DNA of 64,000 nucleotides from Limosilactobacillus avistercoris (GCF_014836425.1 NZ_JACSQW010000006.1:1-64000), one strand, 5' to 3'; shown: positions 35,809-45,164, counted from the stretch's first letter. Made by a program: numbers and translations. The notes: a model not told the origin generated them from the sequence alone.

Positions 35809-35874
35809 ATGTTAGTATTCTTTAACCAATTGCAACAATCTTCCTCCTCAGCCTCTAACTCTATTCGGGGCTGA
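35809..35874 (+). CDS. Serine-rich leader peptide ORF
   Basis: A 21-codon ORF with a strong AAGGAG site 8 bases upstream. It begins MLVFFNQLQQ and continues SSSSASNS, giving six Ser codons (TCT, TCC, TCC, TCA, TCT, TCT) among eight, then IRG and TGA. It is followed by a hairpin overlapping its Ser codons and stop, an antiterminator and a strong terminator, all before a serine/threonine-type permease. This is the layout of ribosome-mediated attenuation. Translation and function are inferred. Confidence 0.75.
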   Translation: MLVFFNQLQQSSSSASNSIRG

Positions 35875-35973
35875 GTGATTTTAGTGTACCTATAAGACGG
35901 TTTAATGTAGTGCCGGGTCCACTTAATCATTTGGCAGCTTCCAGATGATTAAGATTAGACCCGGCTTTTATTA
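35847..35973 (+). promoter_or_regulatory. Attenuator with competing antiterminator and terminator
   Basis: Pause hairpin: 35847-35855 with 35867-35875 (nine pairs). Antiterminator: 35867-35873 with 35935-35941, continued by 35876-35886 with 35920-35929. Terminator: GCCGGGTC 35912-35919 with 35958-35965, inner TTAATCAT 35923-35930 with 35945-35952, then TTTTATT. A ribosome stalled on the Ser codons would block the first hairpin and favour the antiterminator. One finishing at the TGA would cover 35867-35886 and let the terminator form. Confidence 0.75.
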
Positions 35974-36000
35974 TGCCGATTTTGAATTGGAGGAATGGCG

Positions 36001-37332
36001 ATGAATAATCAACCAACAGATGAATTAAAACGGTCGTTAGGTTTTTGGTCGGCAATTTCGATTGTCGTAGGGACAATTATTGGATCTGGGATTTTCTTTA
36101 AGCAGGGTTCAGTCCTTGATAGTGCCGGCACATCAACCCTCGCCATTGCCGCTTGGGTATTTGGTGGGATTATTACCTTAACTGGTGGTCTAACTATTGC
36201 TGAAATTGGTGCCCAAATGCCATACACCGGGGGGCTTTACGTTTATATTGAGAACCTCTACGGAAGAATTCTCGGTTTCTTAGCCGGCTGGATGCAGGTA
36301 ATCGTGTATGGCCCGGCAATTATCGCATCAGTTGCTGGGTTTATGAGTATCTTAATGGCGAACTTCTTTGGCCTCGGGACTGAATGGCGAATCCCACTGG
36401 CAGTAATTACCGTTCTCGCAATCGGGATTATGAACCTTTTTGAAAACAAGGTTGGGGCAATCTTCTCCATCATCACGACTGCCGGAAAGATGATTCCCAT
36501 CGCGGCAATTATCATTTTTGGGTTAATCTTTGGGGACCAACACGCCTTTGGACAAACCGTGACTGAAGTTCAACATGCTACTGGTGGCTTTGGTGTCGCC
36601 GTTCTCGCCACCCTCTTTGGTTATGATGGTTGGATCTTAATCGCTAACCTTGGTGGAGAAATGAAGAATCCACAAAAGCTACTCCCTAAAGCGATCGTTT
36701 TGGGGATTACCGCTGTCTTGGTAATTTACACCCTAATCACAATCGGAATTCTCAAATTCTTGCCAGCTAACTTAATCCACCGTCTTGGTGAAAATGCGAC
36801 TGCCTACCTTGCAACAAAGGCTTTTGGTGCAATCGGTGGAAAGCTTCTCTCGGCCGGAATCATTATTTCAATGATGGGGACACTAAATGGAAAAATGATT
36901 ACTTTCCCCCGGATTGTTTATGCAATGGCACGCCGTGGTGATCTACCATTCTCGCGTTTTCTTTCGTTCGTTACACCAAAAGGAAAGTCACCCGTTGTTG
37001 CCACGCTATTCATTGTTGTCTTGGCTACTATGATGATGTTCTTCTTTGATCCCGACCACCTTTCGGATCTCTGTGTCTTCACTGTTTACTGCTTCTATCT
37101 CTTGGCATTCTTCGGAATATTCATCCTGAGAAAGAAAAATAAGGGACCACGCCCCTTCAGTACCCCGCTTTACCCAATTATGCCAATCATCGCAATTGGT
37201 GGTGGGATCTTTGTTCTCGTTAGTGAACTTTTCAATGATCCAGCAGGTGTCCTGCTTTTCATTGGGATCGTAATTGTTGGATTACCAATCTTGTACCTCG
37301 TTAAACGGATGGACCAACGTAGGATGGGATAA
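36001..37332 (+). CDS. SteT-like serine/threonine exchanger (APC/LAT family)
   Basis: A 443-residue permease with twelve predicted helices. GTIIGSGIFFKQGSVL in helix 1, GGLYVYIENLYGRILGFLAGW, and FGYDGWILIANLGGEMKNP match the bacterial LAT group that includes SteT, a serine/threonine antiporter. The serine specificity is supported by the Ser-rich leader upstream but is not proven. The ATG at 36001 lies 8 bases after GGAGG. The ATG two codons earlier is too close to the site. It ends at a convergent terminator shared with the pot operon. Confidence 0.82.
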   Translation: MNNQPTDELKRSLGFWSAISIVVGTIIGSGIFFKQGSVLDSAGTSTLAIAAWVFGGIITLTGGLTIAEIGAQMPYTGGLYVYIENLYGRILGFLAGWMQVIVYGPAIIASVAGFMSILMANFFGLGTEWRIPLAVITVLAIGIMNLFENKVGAIFSIITTAGKMIPIAAIIIFGLIFGDQHAFGQTVTEVQHATGGFGVAVLATLFGYDGWILIANLGGEMKNPQKLLPKAIVLGITAVLVIYTLITIGILKFLPANLIHRLGENATAYLATKAFGAIGGKLLSAGIIISMMGTLNGKMITFPRIVYAMARRGDLPFSRFLSFVTPKGKSPVVATLFIVVLATMMMFFFDPDHLSDLCVFTVYCFYLLAFFGIFILRKKNKGPRPFSTPLYPIMPIIAIGGGIFVLVSELFNDPAGVLLFIGIVIVGLPILYLVKRMDQRRMG

Positions 37333-37348
37333 TACAATTGAATAATAC

Positions 37349-37402
37349 GAATCAAAAAATGCTTGGAAATAAATTGTTTTCCAAGCATTTTTGATTCATT
37401 TT
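37349..37402. terminator. Bidirectional terminator between permease and potD
   Basis: A near-perfect stem of about 20 bp (37349-37369 with 37377-37397) is flanked by A and T runs. It overlaps the potD stop codon. Confidence 0.88.
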
Positions 37403-38469
37403 TTAAACATCTTAAATTCCAAGAACAAATCATTATACTCACCAAGAACTCGCCGAGGAAGATCCTTATAGGTCTGCAGGTGCTTCATTGTCGACTCTGG
37501 TGGATAAAATTGTTGATCAGCAGTTACAGAACGAGGAAGTAATTTTTTGGCTGCCCGATTAGGAGTTGCATACTCTACGTATTCCGCATTTTTCGCTGCG
37601 TTTTCTGGCTGGAGCATAAAGTTAATGAACTGGTAAGCCCCCTGCTTATTTTTCGCTGACTTCGGGATCACCATATTATCAAACCAGATATTACTTCCTT
37701 CACTAGGAACAACGTAATGTAAGTGGTGGTTGATACTCATCATTTCTCGTGCATCCCCAGAATAGGTCACACCAACTGCTGCCTCATCCTGTTCCATGTA
37801 CATTTTCATCTCATCCGCAATGATCGCTTTAACATTTGGCGTTAAGGCCTGAAGGTGGCGTTGGGCCTGCTTTAGCTTTGCATAACTTGTCGTATTAACC
37901 GAGTTCCCTTGTGTAATTAATGACATTGCAAAAACATCACGTGCACTATCGATCAGTAGTAAGTTATTCTTTAATCGCGAATTCCACAACTGTTCCCAAT
38001 GTTGAACATCCTGACCACTAATTTTTTGGTCATTATAGATAATTCCTAGTGTTCCCCAGAAATACGGGACCGAATATTTATTACCCGGATCAAAGTCTTT
38101 ATTCAAAAATTGGGGATCAATGTAATGCAGATTGCTTAGTTTCCGGTGATTCAATGGCGCTAGCAAGTGTTCCTTTTTCATTCGTTGAACAGTATATTCA
38201 CTTGGTACCACCACATCATAATTCGTCCCACCCTGGCGAATTTTCGTTAACATTGACTCATTACTATCAAACGTTTCATAGTCAACGTGATAACCAGTTT
38301 GTCGTTCAAACTTTTTAATTAAGGCCGGATCAATGTAATCCCCCCAGTTATAAACGGTCAGTGTTTTTCCACTACTTCCGTTACTCTGGCAGTTCATCAA
38401 GTAATCTCCTAACGCTAATACACAGCACAGTGCAATAATTCCCAGAAGGGCGCCCCAAAGTTTCTTCAT
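37396..38469 (-). CDS. potD: Spermidine/putrescine ABC transporter, substrate-binding protein
   Basis: A 357-residue extracytoplasmic binding protein. The N-terminal helix ends near a Cys (LMNCQSN), which could be lipidated, although the lipobox is poor. The mature part starts KTLTVYNWGDYIDP, the PotD signature, with YDVVVPSEYTVQRM and YFWGTLGIIYND. It is the last gene of potABCD, overlapping potC by 4 bp. Confidence 0.92.
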   Translation of the reverse strand: MKKLWGALLGIIALCCVLALGDYLMNCQSNGSSGKTLTVYNWGDYIDPALIKKFERQTGYHVDYETFDSNESMLTKIRQGGTNYDVVVPSEYTVQRMKKEHLLAPLNHRKLSNLHYIDPQFLNKDFDPGNKYSVPYFWGTLGIIYNDQKISGQDVQHWEQLWNSRLKNNLLLIDSARDVFAMSLITQGNSVNTTSYAKLKQAQRHLQALTPNVKAIIADEMKMYMEQDEAAVGVTYSGDAREMMSINHHLHYVVPSEGSNIWFDNMVIPKSAKNKQGAYQFINFMLQPENAAKNAEYVEYATPNRAAKKLLPRSVTADQQFYPPESTMKHLQTYKDLPRRVLGEYNDLFLEFKMFKK

Positions 38470-39281
38470 TGAGCATCTCCCTCCTTAACCGCCACAATCC
38501 GTTGACGGCGACCAGCATGCTTACTAACAAAGTAATAACCGATTACTAACGCCAATGAGACAAGGAACATTAACGTTGATAAGGCATTGATTTCCAGATT
38601 AACCCCTTGTCGTGCCCGAGAGTAAATTTCCACTGATAAAGTTGAAAAGCCATTTCCCGTCACAAAGAAAGTAACTGCAAAGTCATCAAGAGAGTAGGTT
38701 AACGCCATAAAATAGCCCGCCATAATTCCGGGCGAAATTGCTGGTAAAACCACCCGTGATAATGCTTGCCACCGTGTTGCACCAAGGTCATAAGCCGCAT
38801 CCACCAATGTTGGTGAAAGCTCATTAATCTTTGGCAACACCATCAAAACGACAATCGGAATTGAAAAGGCAATGTGACTAAGAAGAACCGAGATAAAGCC
38901 AAGGCGAATGCCGAGGACGGTAAAGAAGATCAAAAAGCTGGCCCCAATAATGACATCTGGTGAAACCATCAAAACATTATTTAATGATAATAAGCTATTT
39001 CTCCAGGAACCATGAGTTTCTTTAATCGCAAGTGCGCCAAGGGTTCCAATAATTGTCGCTACTAAAGATGCTAAAACAGCAACAAGGACCGTATTAATTA
39101 CAATCGTAATCATTCGTGAATCAGCAAATAGGTCAACATAGTGTTGAAAAGAAAAGCCGTGATAACGTTCCATTGTTTTTCCGGAACTAAAGGAAAAAAT
39201 CATTAAGTATAAGATCGGTGCGTACAGGATGATAAATACTAGCCCCAAGTAGATTTTGCCCCATGCAACTTTCTGTTTCAT
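38466..39281 (-). CDS. potC: Spermidine/putrescine ABC transporter, permease PotC
   Basis: A 271-residue six-helix permease. The binding-protein-dependent transport loop DAAYDLGATRWQALSRVVLPAISPG is intact and docks on PotA. The start overlaps the end of potB by one base (TAATG), indicating coupled translation. Confidence 0.92.
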   Translation of the reverse strand: MKQKVAWGKIYLGLVFIILYAPILYLMIFSFSSGKTMERYHGFSFQHYVDLFADSRMITIVINTVLVAVLASLVATIIGTLGALAIKETHGSWRNSLLSLNNVLMVSPDVIIGASFLIFFTVLGIRLGFISVLLSHIAFSIPIVVLMVLPKINELSPTLVDAAYDLGATRWQALSRVVLPAISPGIMAGYFMALTYSLDDFAVTFFVTGNGFSTLSVEIYSRARQGVNLEINALSTLMFLVSLALVIGYYFVSKHAGRRQRIVAVKEGDAQ

Positions 39282-40087
39282 TAATGTCGACCTCCTTTCT
39301 CCCGTGTATCGCCAGTAATAAACATCACAATAAACATCGCTAAGATCAGGACAACTCCAATCGTTGATCCCATCCCCCAGTTCTGCGTGGTTAAGAAGTG
39401 CTCCTCAATCGCCGTCCCTAACGTAATTACCCGGTTACCACCGATTAAACGAGTAATCATAAAGAGGGAGAGGGAGGGAATAAAGACTGCCTGGATTCCA
39501 GCTTTAACCCCAGGCATTGATAGTGGCAAGATAATTCGCCGGAATGTTTGCCAAGAAGTGGCGCCAAGATCCCTACTAGCATTCAATAGCGATGGCTTAA
39601 TTTCGATCAAGGCATTGAAGATTGGCAAGACCATAAACGGGATCTCAATATATGCCGCAACAAACATAAAACTAGCATCCGTAAAAAGAAGCTGGTGGCT
39701 ACCCAAGCCGACAAATTGTAGAAAGTGGTTAATCGAACCGGTCCGCGAAAAAAGACCGATAAAGGCATACGTTTTCAATAATAAGTTGATCCATGTCGGT
39801 AGGATCACAATCAGTAACCAAAATTGCCGGTTCTGTAATTGGGTAAGAACATAGGCAGTCGGATAGCTAATTACTAGGGTTACTAAGGTAATTAAAGCCG
39901 CATACCAAACAGAATTAAGGGTCATTTTTAGGTAGGTTGCCGATGTTAGGTAGTCACGATAATTGGCCAAGGTAAAGTGACTATTAATATCAAAAAATGA
40001 CTGATAAAAGATCAGTGCCAACGGAGCAATTACAAAAAGGACAATCCATAAGGCATAAGGGACGATGAACATTGCTTTTTGTCGCAT
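39281..40087 (-). CDS. potB: Spermidine/putrescine ABC transporter, permease PotB
   Basis: A 268-residue six-helix permease with the EAA loop NASRDLGATSWQTFRRIILPLSMPG. Its start shares one base with the potA stop. The two permeases form the heterodimeric membrane channel of the importer. Confidence 0.92.
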   Translation of the reverse strand: MRQKAMFIVPYALWIVLFVIAPLALIFYQSFFDINSHFTLANYRDYLTSATYLKMTLNSVWYAALITLVTLVISYPTAYVLTQLQNRQFWLLIVILPTWINLLLKTYAFIGLFSRTGSINHFLQFVGLGSHQLLFTDASFMFVAAYIEIPFMVLPIFNALIEIKPSLLNASRDLGATSWQTFRRIILPLSMPGVKAGIQAVFIPSLSLFMITRLIGGNRVITLGTAIEEHFLTTQNWGMGSTIGVVLILAMFIVMFITGDTREKGGRH

Positions 40088-41181
40088 TAATCTTCATCCT
40101 CCTCGTAACTGTCAAGCCGGGCATCAAAGTCTTCCTCAGATTCGTTATACCGCATTACATGGATATCTTCGGGATCAAATGTGAGGCCTACCTGCGCACC
40201 CACAGTCGTTTTATGGATCGAGTTGATCGTCCATTCATGGTTTCGTTGATCATGAGCAGTAATCTGGTAATCAACGCCCCGGAAAAGCTGCGTATCAACC
40301 GTTACCTTTAGTTTTCCCTTTTCCACTGAAGTAATATCCAGATCTTCTGGCCGAATGACAACTTCTACCTTTTCGTTTGGCTTCATCCCAGCATCAACAC
40401 ATTCAAAATCTTGACCATTAATATCAACAACATAATCCTTCTTCATTACCCCAGGAATAATGTTGCTTTCACCAATAAAATTGGCCACAAAATGATTCAG
40501 TGGTTCATCATAAATGTCTACAGGAGTCCCAGTTTGCTGGATCTTCCCATCGTTGATAATCATGATTTGATCACTCATCGCTAGTGCCTCTTCCTGATCA
40601 TGGGTAACAAAGATAAAGGTAATCCCTAGTTGCCGTTGTAACTGTCGTAATTCCCGCTGCATATCTACCCGAAGTTTATGATCAAGGGCCGACAAAGCTT
40701 CATCAAGGAGGAGGACTTTCGGTCGGTTTACAATTGCACGGGCAATCGCAACCCGCTGTCGTTGCCCACCTGACATCGCCGTAATTTCCCGATTACCGTA
40801 GCCATCCAACCGAACAAGGTGCAAAGCTTCCTTTACCCGTTGTTGAATTACCGCTTTCTTTACTCTCTTAATTTGAAGGCCAAACGCAACGTTTTCGGCA
40901 ACATTCATGTGGGGGAATAACGCATAATCTTGAAACACAGTATTTACCTGTCGCTGATTAGCTGGCACATTATTAATTTGTTGTCCATCAAAAAGGACTT
41001 CCCCACTGCTAGCCTGGTCAAAGCCAGCAATTATTCGCAAAATTGTTGTTTTTCCGGAACCTGAAGGGCCAAGAAGTGTATAAAATTTTCCGGCTTCAAC
41101 CTCAAAATTAATATCACGAAGAACAACATTATCATCGTAACGCTTACCAACATGTTTAAATTCCAAGATGTTTTTTCCCAT
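40087..41181 (-). CDS. potA: Spermidine/putrescine ABC transporter, ATPase
   Basis: 364 residues. Walker [11 protein letters not shown]-loop [10 protein letters not shown], signature [14 protein letters not shown], Walker [12 protein letters not shown] and H-loop VTHDQEEA are all intact. A TOBE domain fills the C-terminal 120 residues. It is the first gene of the operon, with its promoter in the repeat-rich gap upstream. The acidic tail (about 14 residues rich in Asp/Glu) is unusual but unlikely to matter for catalysis. Confidence 0.93.
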   Translation of the reverse strand: MGKNILEFKHVGKRYDDNVVLRDINFEVEAGKFYTLLGPSGSGKTTILRIIAGFDQASSGEVLFDGQQINNVPANQRQVNTVFQDYALFPHMNVAENVAFGLQIKRVKKAVIQQRVKEALHLVRLDGYGNREITAMSGGQRQRVAIARAIVNRPKVLLLDEALSALDHKLRVDMQRELRQLQRQLGITFIFVTHDQEEALAMSDQIMIINDGKIQQTGTPVDIYDEPLNHFVANFIGESNIIPGVMKKDYVVDINGQDFECVDAGMKPNEKVEVVIRPEDLDITSVEKGKLKVTVDTQLFRGVDYQITAHDQRNHEWTINSIHKTTVGAQVGLTFDPEDIHVMRYNESEEDFDARLDSYEEDED

Positions 41182-41311
41182 AATCTTCCCTCACGGTTTA
41201 TTTAATTCGTCCATCGTAGCCAATTAATTATACTCTTTATTTATTCTGACGATGGTTACAATGCAATGACAATTTAGATATATAATGAAAGTATGTGTAC
41301 TTGACTGGGCA

Positions 41312-41392
41312 CTGGCGAGACAGGCTACATTGTCAAAATACGCTCGCCAGGGACTTGCTAGAGCTAGTGGTTCTAGGCTACATTGTCAAAAT
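41312..41392. repeat. Hairpin and 18-bp direct repeat in the potA-pepX gap
   Basis: CTGGCGAG (41312-41319) pairs with CTCGCCAG (41343-41350). AGGCTACATTGTCAAAAT occurs exactly at 41322-41339 and 41375-41392, with related words near 41481 and 50374. It belongs to the same compound of dispersed elements as the two hairpins that follow. Confidence 0.65.
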
Positions 41393-41411
41393 GTGTTCGC
41401 CCTAACTTTCC

Positions 41412-41470
41412 TCAAGCTAACGACCTCCCCCTTCGACGACAAACTCGTCGTTCGGTGGAGAAATCGTTAG
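41412..41470. repeat. Dispersed hairpin element, family C (copy 1)
   Basis: CTAACGA (41417-41423) pairs with TCGTTAG (41464-41470), enclosing CCTCC/GGTGG and a CGACGA/TCGTCG tip. It is related to the longer element at 63447-63552. The words CGACCTCC and GGAGAAATCG are shared. Confidence 0.6.
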
Positions 41471-41502
41471 AAATTCTACTGCAGCACAGTCAAAACGTGT
41501 TC

Positions 41503-41598
41503 GCCGTGACCGCAATCTCCGCCTAAATATCCCGTCCTTGATTGTAAAACAATCATCGTCCGGGATTCCTTAGTGCTCGATTGCTAGTCCGTCACGGC
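41503..41598. repeat. Dispersed hairpin element, family B (copy 1)
   Basis: A long imperfect hairpin: GCCGTGAC with GTCACGGC, then GCAATC with GATTGC, CCTAA with TTAG, ATCCCG with CGGGAT and GATTGT with ACAATC at the tip. Near-identical copies occur at 50397-50491 and 63332-63428. The rest of the gap 41182-41627 holds only the potA promoter region and the pepX ribosome site. Confidence 0.75.
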
Positions 41599-41627
41599 TC
41601 ACACTCTCTTTTAAAAAGGTGATCATC

Positions 41628-44033
41628 ATGCGAATTAATCAATATAGTATTGCTAAAACAAGTTTGGAACAAAAATTACGTGAACTGAAAAAGTTACATT
41701 TACTAAGGGGAAACGAAGCAACGGAACTGGAGCCAACACAGATGTGGTTAACTCTTCTTGCCCGTACCCATATGGCTAGTGAACAACCGATTGCGGTCCG
41801 CCAATGGCTTCATGATTTTCTGGCTACTCCAGACCTTGCAATTGACGAATGGCTTGAACACGACCAACCACTAACCACAGAAGTTTTCTACCTCGTTGCT
41901 CTCCAGCTCCTTCATTTCGAACCAGGAGTTGACTTTGACCTTGAGCATCCTCTCGAAAGTTGGGCTCATATTGGATTACCGTTTAGTCAACATACTAGCT
42001 GGTCAACCACTGATGTTTTGGAAGCCTTCTACCTCCTCCTTAACACTCGCAATAAGGATGGTCAGTCGTTTATCGATCAACTAACCAGTGAGGGCTTCAT
42101 GGCATGGTCATACCGACTCCCGGCCTATAAAAAGCCTCTCTACTTTAACGGCAAACCCCTTGCTTCTTTTGATCCGGCAAAGTTTATCCGCGAAGTCGTT
42201 TACGTTGAAACTGACATGGATACTGATTACGACGGCAAGGCAGACCTGGTTAAGGTGGAAATTCTCCGACCAATTGATAGTAACAGCGGCTTAAAAGTGC
42301 CTGCTGTCTTCACTGCTAGTCCATATAACCAAGGAACGAACGATAAATGGGGAGAAAAGGTAACTCACCACGTTAATCATCCATTAACCCACAAAAATGC
42401 AGGAGAGGTTGCTCCTGCTGAGCCAAAGTTTCCACAGAAATTTACTCACCAGGAAAGCAAGGGTGAAAACAAACATGCAACGGAGAGTTTTGCAGAAACA
42501 CCAGCATATACCCTTAATAACTACTTAGCCGCTCGAGGCTACGCAATTGTTTATTCAGCCGGAATTGGGACTAAGGATTCCGATGGTCTTCAAACATGTG
42601 GTTCTCCTGAACAAACTGACTCCATGAAAGCTGTTGTTGAATGGCTTCACGGTGATCGGGTAGCATTTACCGATCGTCATAGCGGGATCCAAATCAAGGC
42701 CTGGTGGTGTAACGGTAACGTTGCAATGACCGGACGTTCTTACCTTGGAACTCTCGCTACAGCCGTTGCTACAACTGCTGTTCCGGGATTAAAGGCCATC
42801 ATCAGTGAAGCGGCAATTTCATCATGGTACGATTACTACCGTGAAAATGGTTTGGTTCGTGCACCAGGTGGCTTCCAAGGTGAAGATGCGGATGTCCTAG
42901 CTGATGAAACATTTAGCCGAACGAAACGTCCTGCTGACTACCACCGGATCGAGAAAACGAACAACAAGTACATTGCTGGTCTTGCCGAAGCAATGGATCG
43001 CAAGACCGGAAATTACAATGATTTCTGGGCTAGTCGAAACTACCGTCCTGCCATCAAAAACATTAAGGCTGCAGTAATGATGGTTCATGGTCTAAATGAT
43101 ACAAACGTTAAGCCAAGTAATGTTAAAGCACTCTACGATGGTCTTCAAGAACTTCCCGTAACCAGTAAACTAATTCTCCACCAAGGACAACATATTTACA
43201 TCAATGCATTCCAGTCACTCGACTTTTCAGAAATGGTGAACCTCTGGCTAGCAAATAAGCTCTGGGATCAAGATAACCACGCTGATGAAACATTGCCAAA
43301 GGTCCTCGTTCAAGATAACACACAACCAGAAACGTGGTGGACATACGATACTTGGACCGCCGGAAGTAAAAAGACCCTCTACTTTAATAAGACGGAATTA
43401 ACTGAAAATGATCCGCAACTTTCTACAGAATATAGTTTTAACGACCAGCAAACTCCAGAAATATTTGAAAAATGGTGCAAAAATATTAATGATTGGCAGA
43501 ACGCCCTAGTTAGAGACAATGGTCAGTTCTCTTACCAATTAAAGACTGAGCCAGTTGATCAAGATCTTTTACTGCGCGGAACACCAGAAGTTAACGTTAC
43601 GGTTGCTGCTTCTGCAGATCACGGAATGATCAGTGCCCAATTAGTTGATTTGGGAAATGCAAAACGGTTGACGACCTCACCAGTCTTGATGAACCGCAAC
43701 GGTCTCCAACTTGGTTTCCACTGGGCAAGCGATGATCTCCGTGAATTCAAGTTGCAAGCAAATGCAAGCGACTTTAAAGTAATTGCAGACGGCCACATTA
43801 ACCTACAAAACCGCCACAGTGCTGCCCAAGTTGATGATTTATCAGCAAACCAATTTGTGAAATTGCACTTTGAACTTCAACCAATTTTCCACCACCTGCT
43901 CAAAGGACACCAACTTGGTCTGATCATCTATAGCACTGATTTTGGTGCTACTCTCCGTGGTAATGAAGAAATTACTTATACCATTAAAACTAAGGATAGT
44001 TCACTTATGATTCCAGGAGTAAAGCCACTCTAA
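41628..44033 (+). CDS. pepX: Xaa-Pro dipeptidyl-peptidase
   Basis: An 801-residue serine peptidase that releases X-Pro dipeptides from proline-rich peptides in the cytoplasm. The PepX N-terminal domain covers about residues 1-150. The catalytic part contains the nucleophile Ser in GRSYLGTLA, Asp in HGLNDTNVKPSN and His in HQGQHIY. A beta-rich C-terminal domain ends the protein. ATG 41628 is chosen because the possible GTG at 41619 lies inside the AAAGGTG site. Together with the adjacent pepI it forms a proline-peptide degradation cluster. Confidence 0.95.
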   Translation: MRINQYSIAKTSLEQKLRELKKLHLLRGNEATELEPTQMWLTLLARTHMASEQPIAVRQWLHDFLATPDLAIDEWLEHDQPLTTEVFYLVALQLLHFEPGVDFDLEHPLESWAHIGLPFSQHTSWSTTDVLEAFYLLLNTRNKDGQSFIDQLTSEGFMAWSYRLPAYKKPLYFNGKPLASFDPAKFIREVVYVETDMDTDYDGKADLVKVEILRPIDSNSGLKVPAVFTASPYNQGTNDKWGEKVTHHVNHPLTHKNAGEVAPAEPKFPQKFTHQESKGENKHATESFAETPAYTLNNYLAARGYAIVYSAGIGTKDSDGLQTCGSPEQTDSMKAVVEWLHGDRVAFTDRHSGIQIKAWWCNGNVAMTGRSYLGTLATAVATTAVPGLKAIISEAAISSWYDYYRENGLVRAPGGFQGEDADVLADETFSRTKRPADYHRIEKTNNKYIAGLAEAMDRKTGNYNDFWASRNYRPAIKNIKAAVMMVHGLNDTNVKPSNVKALYDGLQELPVTSKLILHQGQHIYINAFQSLDFSEMVNLWLANKLWDQDNHADETLPKVLVQDNTQPETWWTYDTWTAGSKKTLYFNKTELTENDPQLSTEYSFNDQQTPEIFEKWCKNINDWQNALVRDNGQFSYQLKTEPVDQDLLLRGTPEVNVTVAASADHGMISAQLVDLGNAKRLTTSPVLMNRNGLQLGFHWASDDLREFKLQANASDFKVIADGHINLQNRHSAAQVDDLSANQFVKLHFELQPIFHHLLKGHQLGLIIYSTDFGATLRGNEEITYTIKTKDSSLMIPGVKPL

Positions 44034-44081
44034 TCTCCATTCCCTAACCCGTTATTTTTCACAAGCCACTTGGTCCTGTGC

Positions 44082-44115
44082 TAAAATGGTTTGTATATCG
44101 TATAAATATACAAAC
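44082..44115 (+). promoter_or_regulatory. pepI promoter with overlapping dyad
   Basis: An extended -10 (TGCTAAAAT, -10 at 44082-44087) is followed at once by a perfect 10-bp inverted repeat, GTTTGTATAT (44089-44098) with ATATACAAAC (44106-44115), covering the expected transcription start. It could be an operator. Confidence 0.5.
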
Positions 44116-44132
44116 AAAGGAGAGATGGAGAA

Positions 44133-45032
44133 ATGAAAACTGGAACAAAGATCATTACCCTAGATAATGGCTACCATCTTTGGACAAATACTCAGGGTGA
44201 AGGTGATATTCACCTATTAGCCCTTCATGGTGGTCCCGGTGGTAACCACGAATACTGGGAAGATACTGCCGAGCAGTTAAAGAAGCAAGGGTTGAACGTT
44301 CAAGTTACAATGTACGACCAACTTGGTTCCCTTTATTCTGACCAACCAGACTATTCGGATCCTGAAATTGCTAAGAAGTACTTAACTTATGAATACTTCT
44401 TGGATGAAGTTGACGAAGTCCGGGAAAAACTTGGACTCGATAACTTCTACCTCATTGGTCAAAGCTGGGGTGGTTTGCTTGTCCAAGAATACGCTGTTAA
44501 GTATGGTCAACACTTAAAGGGTGCCATTATCTCATCAATGGTTGATGAAATTGATGATTACGTTAAGAACGTTAATGCTCTCCGGGAAAAGACTCTTCCT
44601 AAAGAAGCAGTTGACTTTATGAAGGAATGCGAAGCCAAGAACGACTACAGCAATCCAAAGTATCAAGAATACGTTCAAGTAATGAATGAAAATTACATTG
44701 ACCGGAAACAACCTTCGAAGCTCTACCACCTTAAAGATATTGGTGGGGATGCTGTTTACAATGCTTTCCAAGGAGATAACGAATTTGTCATCACCGGGAA
44801 GCTAAAGGATTGGCATTTCCGTGATCAACTAAAGAACATCAAGGTTCCTACTCTTGTTACCTTTGGTGAACATGAATCAATGCCACTTGCAACTGGTAAG
44901 AAGATGGCAGAATTAATTCCAAACGCTAAGTTCGTTACCACGCCAAATGGTGGTCACCACCACATGGTTGATAATCCAGATGTTTACTACAAGCACCTGG
45001 CCGACTTTATTCGTGAATGCGAACAAGCATAA
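44133..45032 (+). CDS. pepI: Proline iminopeptidase
   Basis: A 299-residue alpha/beta hydrolase that removes N-terminal proline from peptides. HGGPGGNHEYW forms the oxyanion region, Ser in GQSWGGLL is the nucleophile, FGEHESMP carries the acid and GGHHHMVDNP the His. AAGGAGA lies upstream of the ATG. It is separated from pepX by 99 bp with its own promoter and followed by a terminator. Confidence 0.93.
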   Translation: MKTGTKIITLDNGYHLWTNTQGEGDIHLLALHGGPGGNHEYWEDTAEQLKKQGLNVQVTMYDQLGSLYSDQPDYSDPEIAKKYLTYEYFLDEVDEVREKLGLDNFYLIGQSWGGLLVQEYAVKYGQHLKGAIISSMVDEIDDYVKNVNALREKTLPKEAVDFMKECEAKNDYSNPKYQEYVQVMNENYIDRKQPSKLYHLKDIGGDAVYNAFQGDNEFVITGKLKDWHFRDQLKNIKVPTLVTFGEHESMPLATGKKMAELIPNAKFVTTPNGGHHHMVDNPDVYYKHLADFIRECEQA

Positions 45033-45037
45033 CAATG

Positions 45038-45083
45038 AAAGACTAGCTCATCCCTTTTTAGGTGATTAACTAGTCTTTTTATT
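45038..45083 (+). terminator. Terminator of pepI
   Basis: AAAGACTAG (45038-45046) pairs with CTAGTCTTT (45070-45078), with further pairing of TCACC-like inner arms and a T-run after it. Confidence 0.85.
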
Positions 45084-45164
45084 TATCCATATTCAATTGG
45101 TTAATCCGTGATCACATTTGTTATACAATGGGATTGGAAAACTTAAGATTGCGAGGTTTACTTT

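Noticed and set aside
41285-41470. 61-codon plus-strand ORF in the potA-pepX gap
   Set aside because: It consists entirely of dispersed repeat and hairpin sequence.
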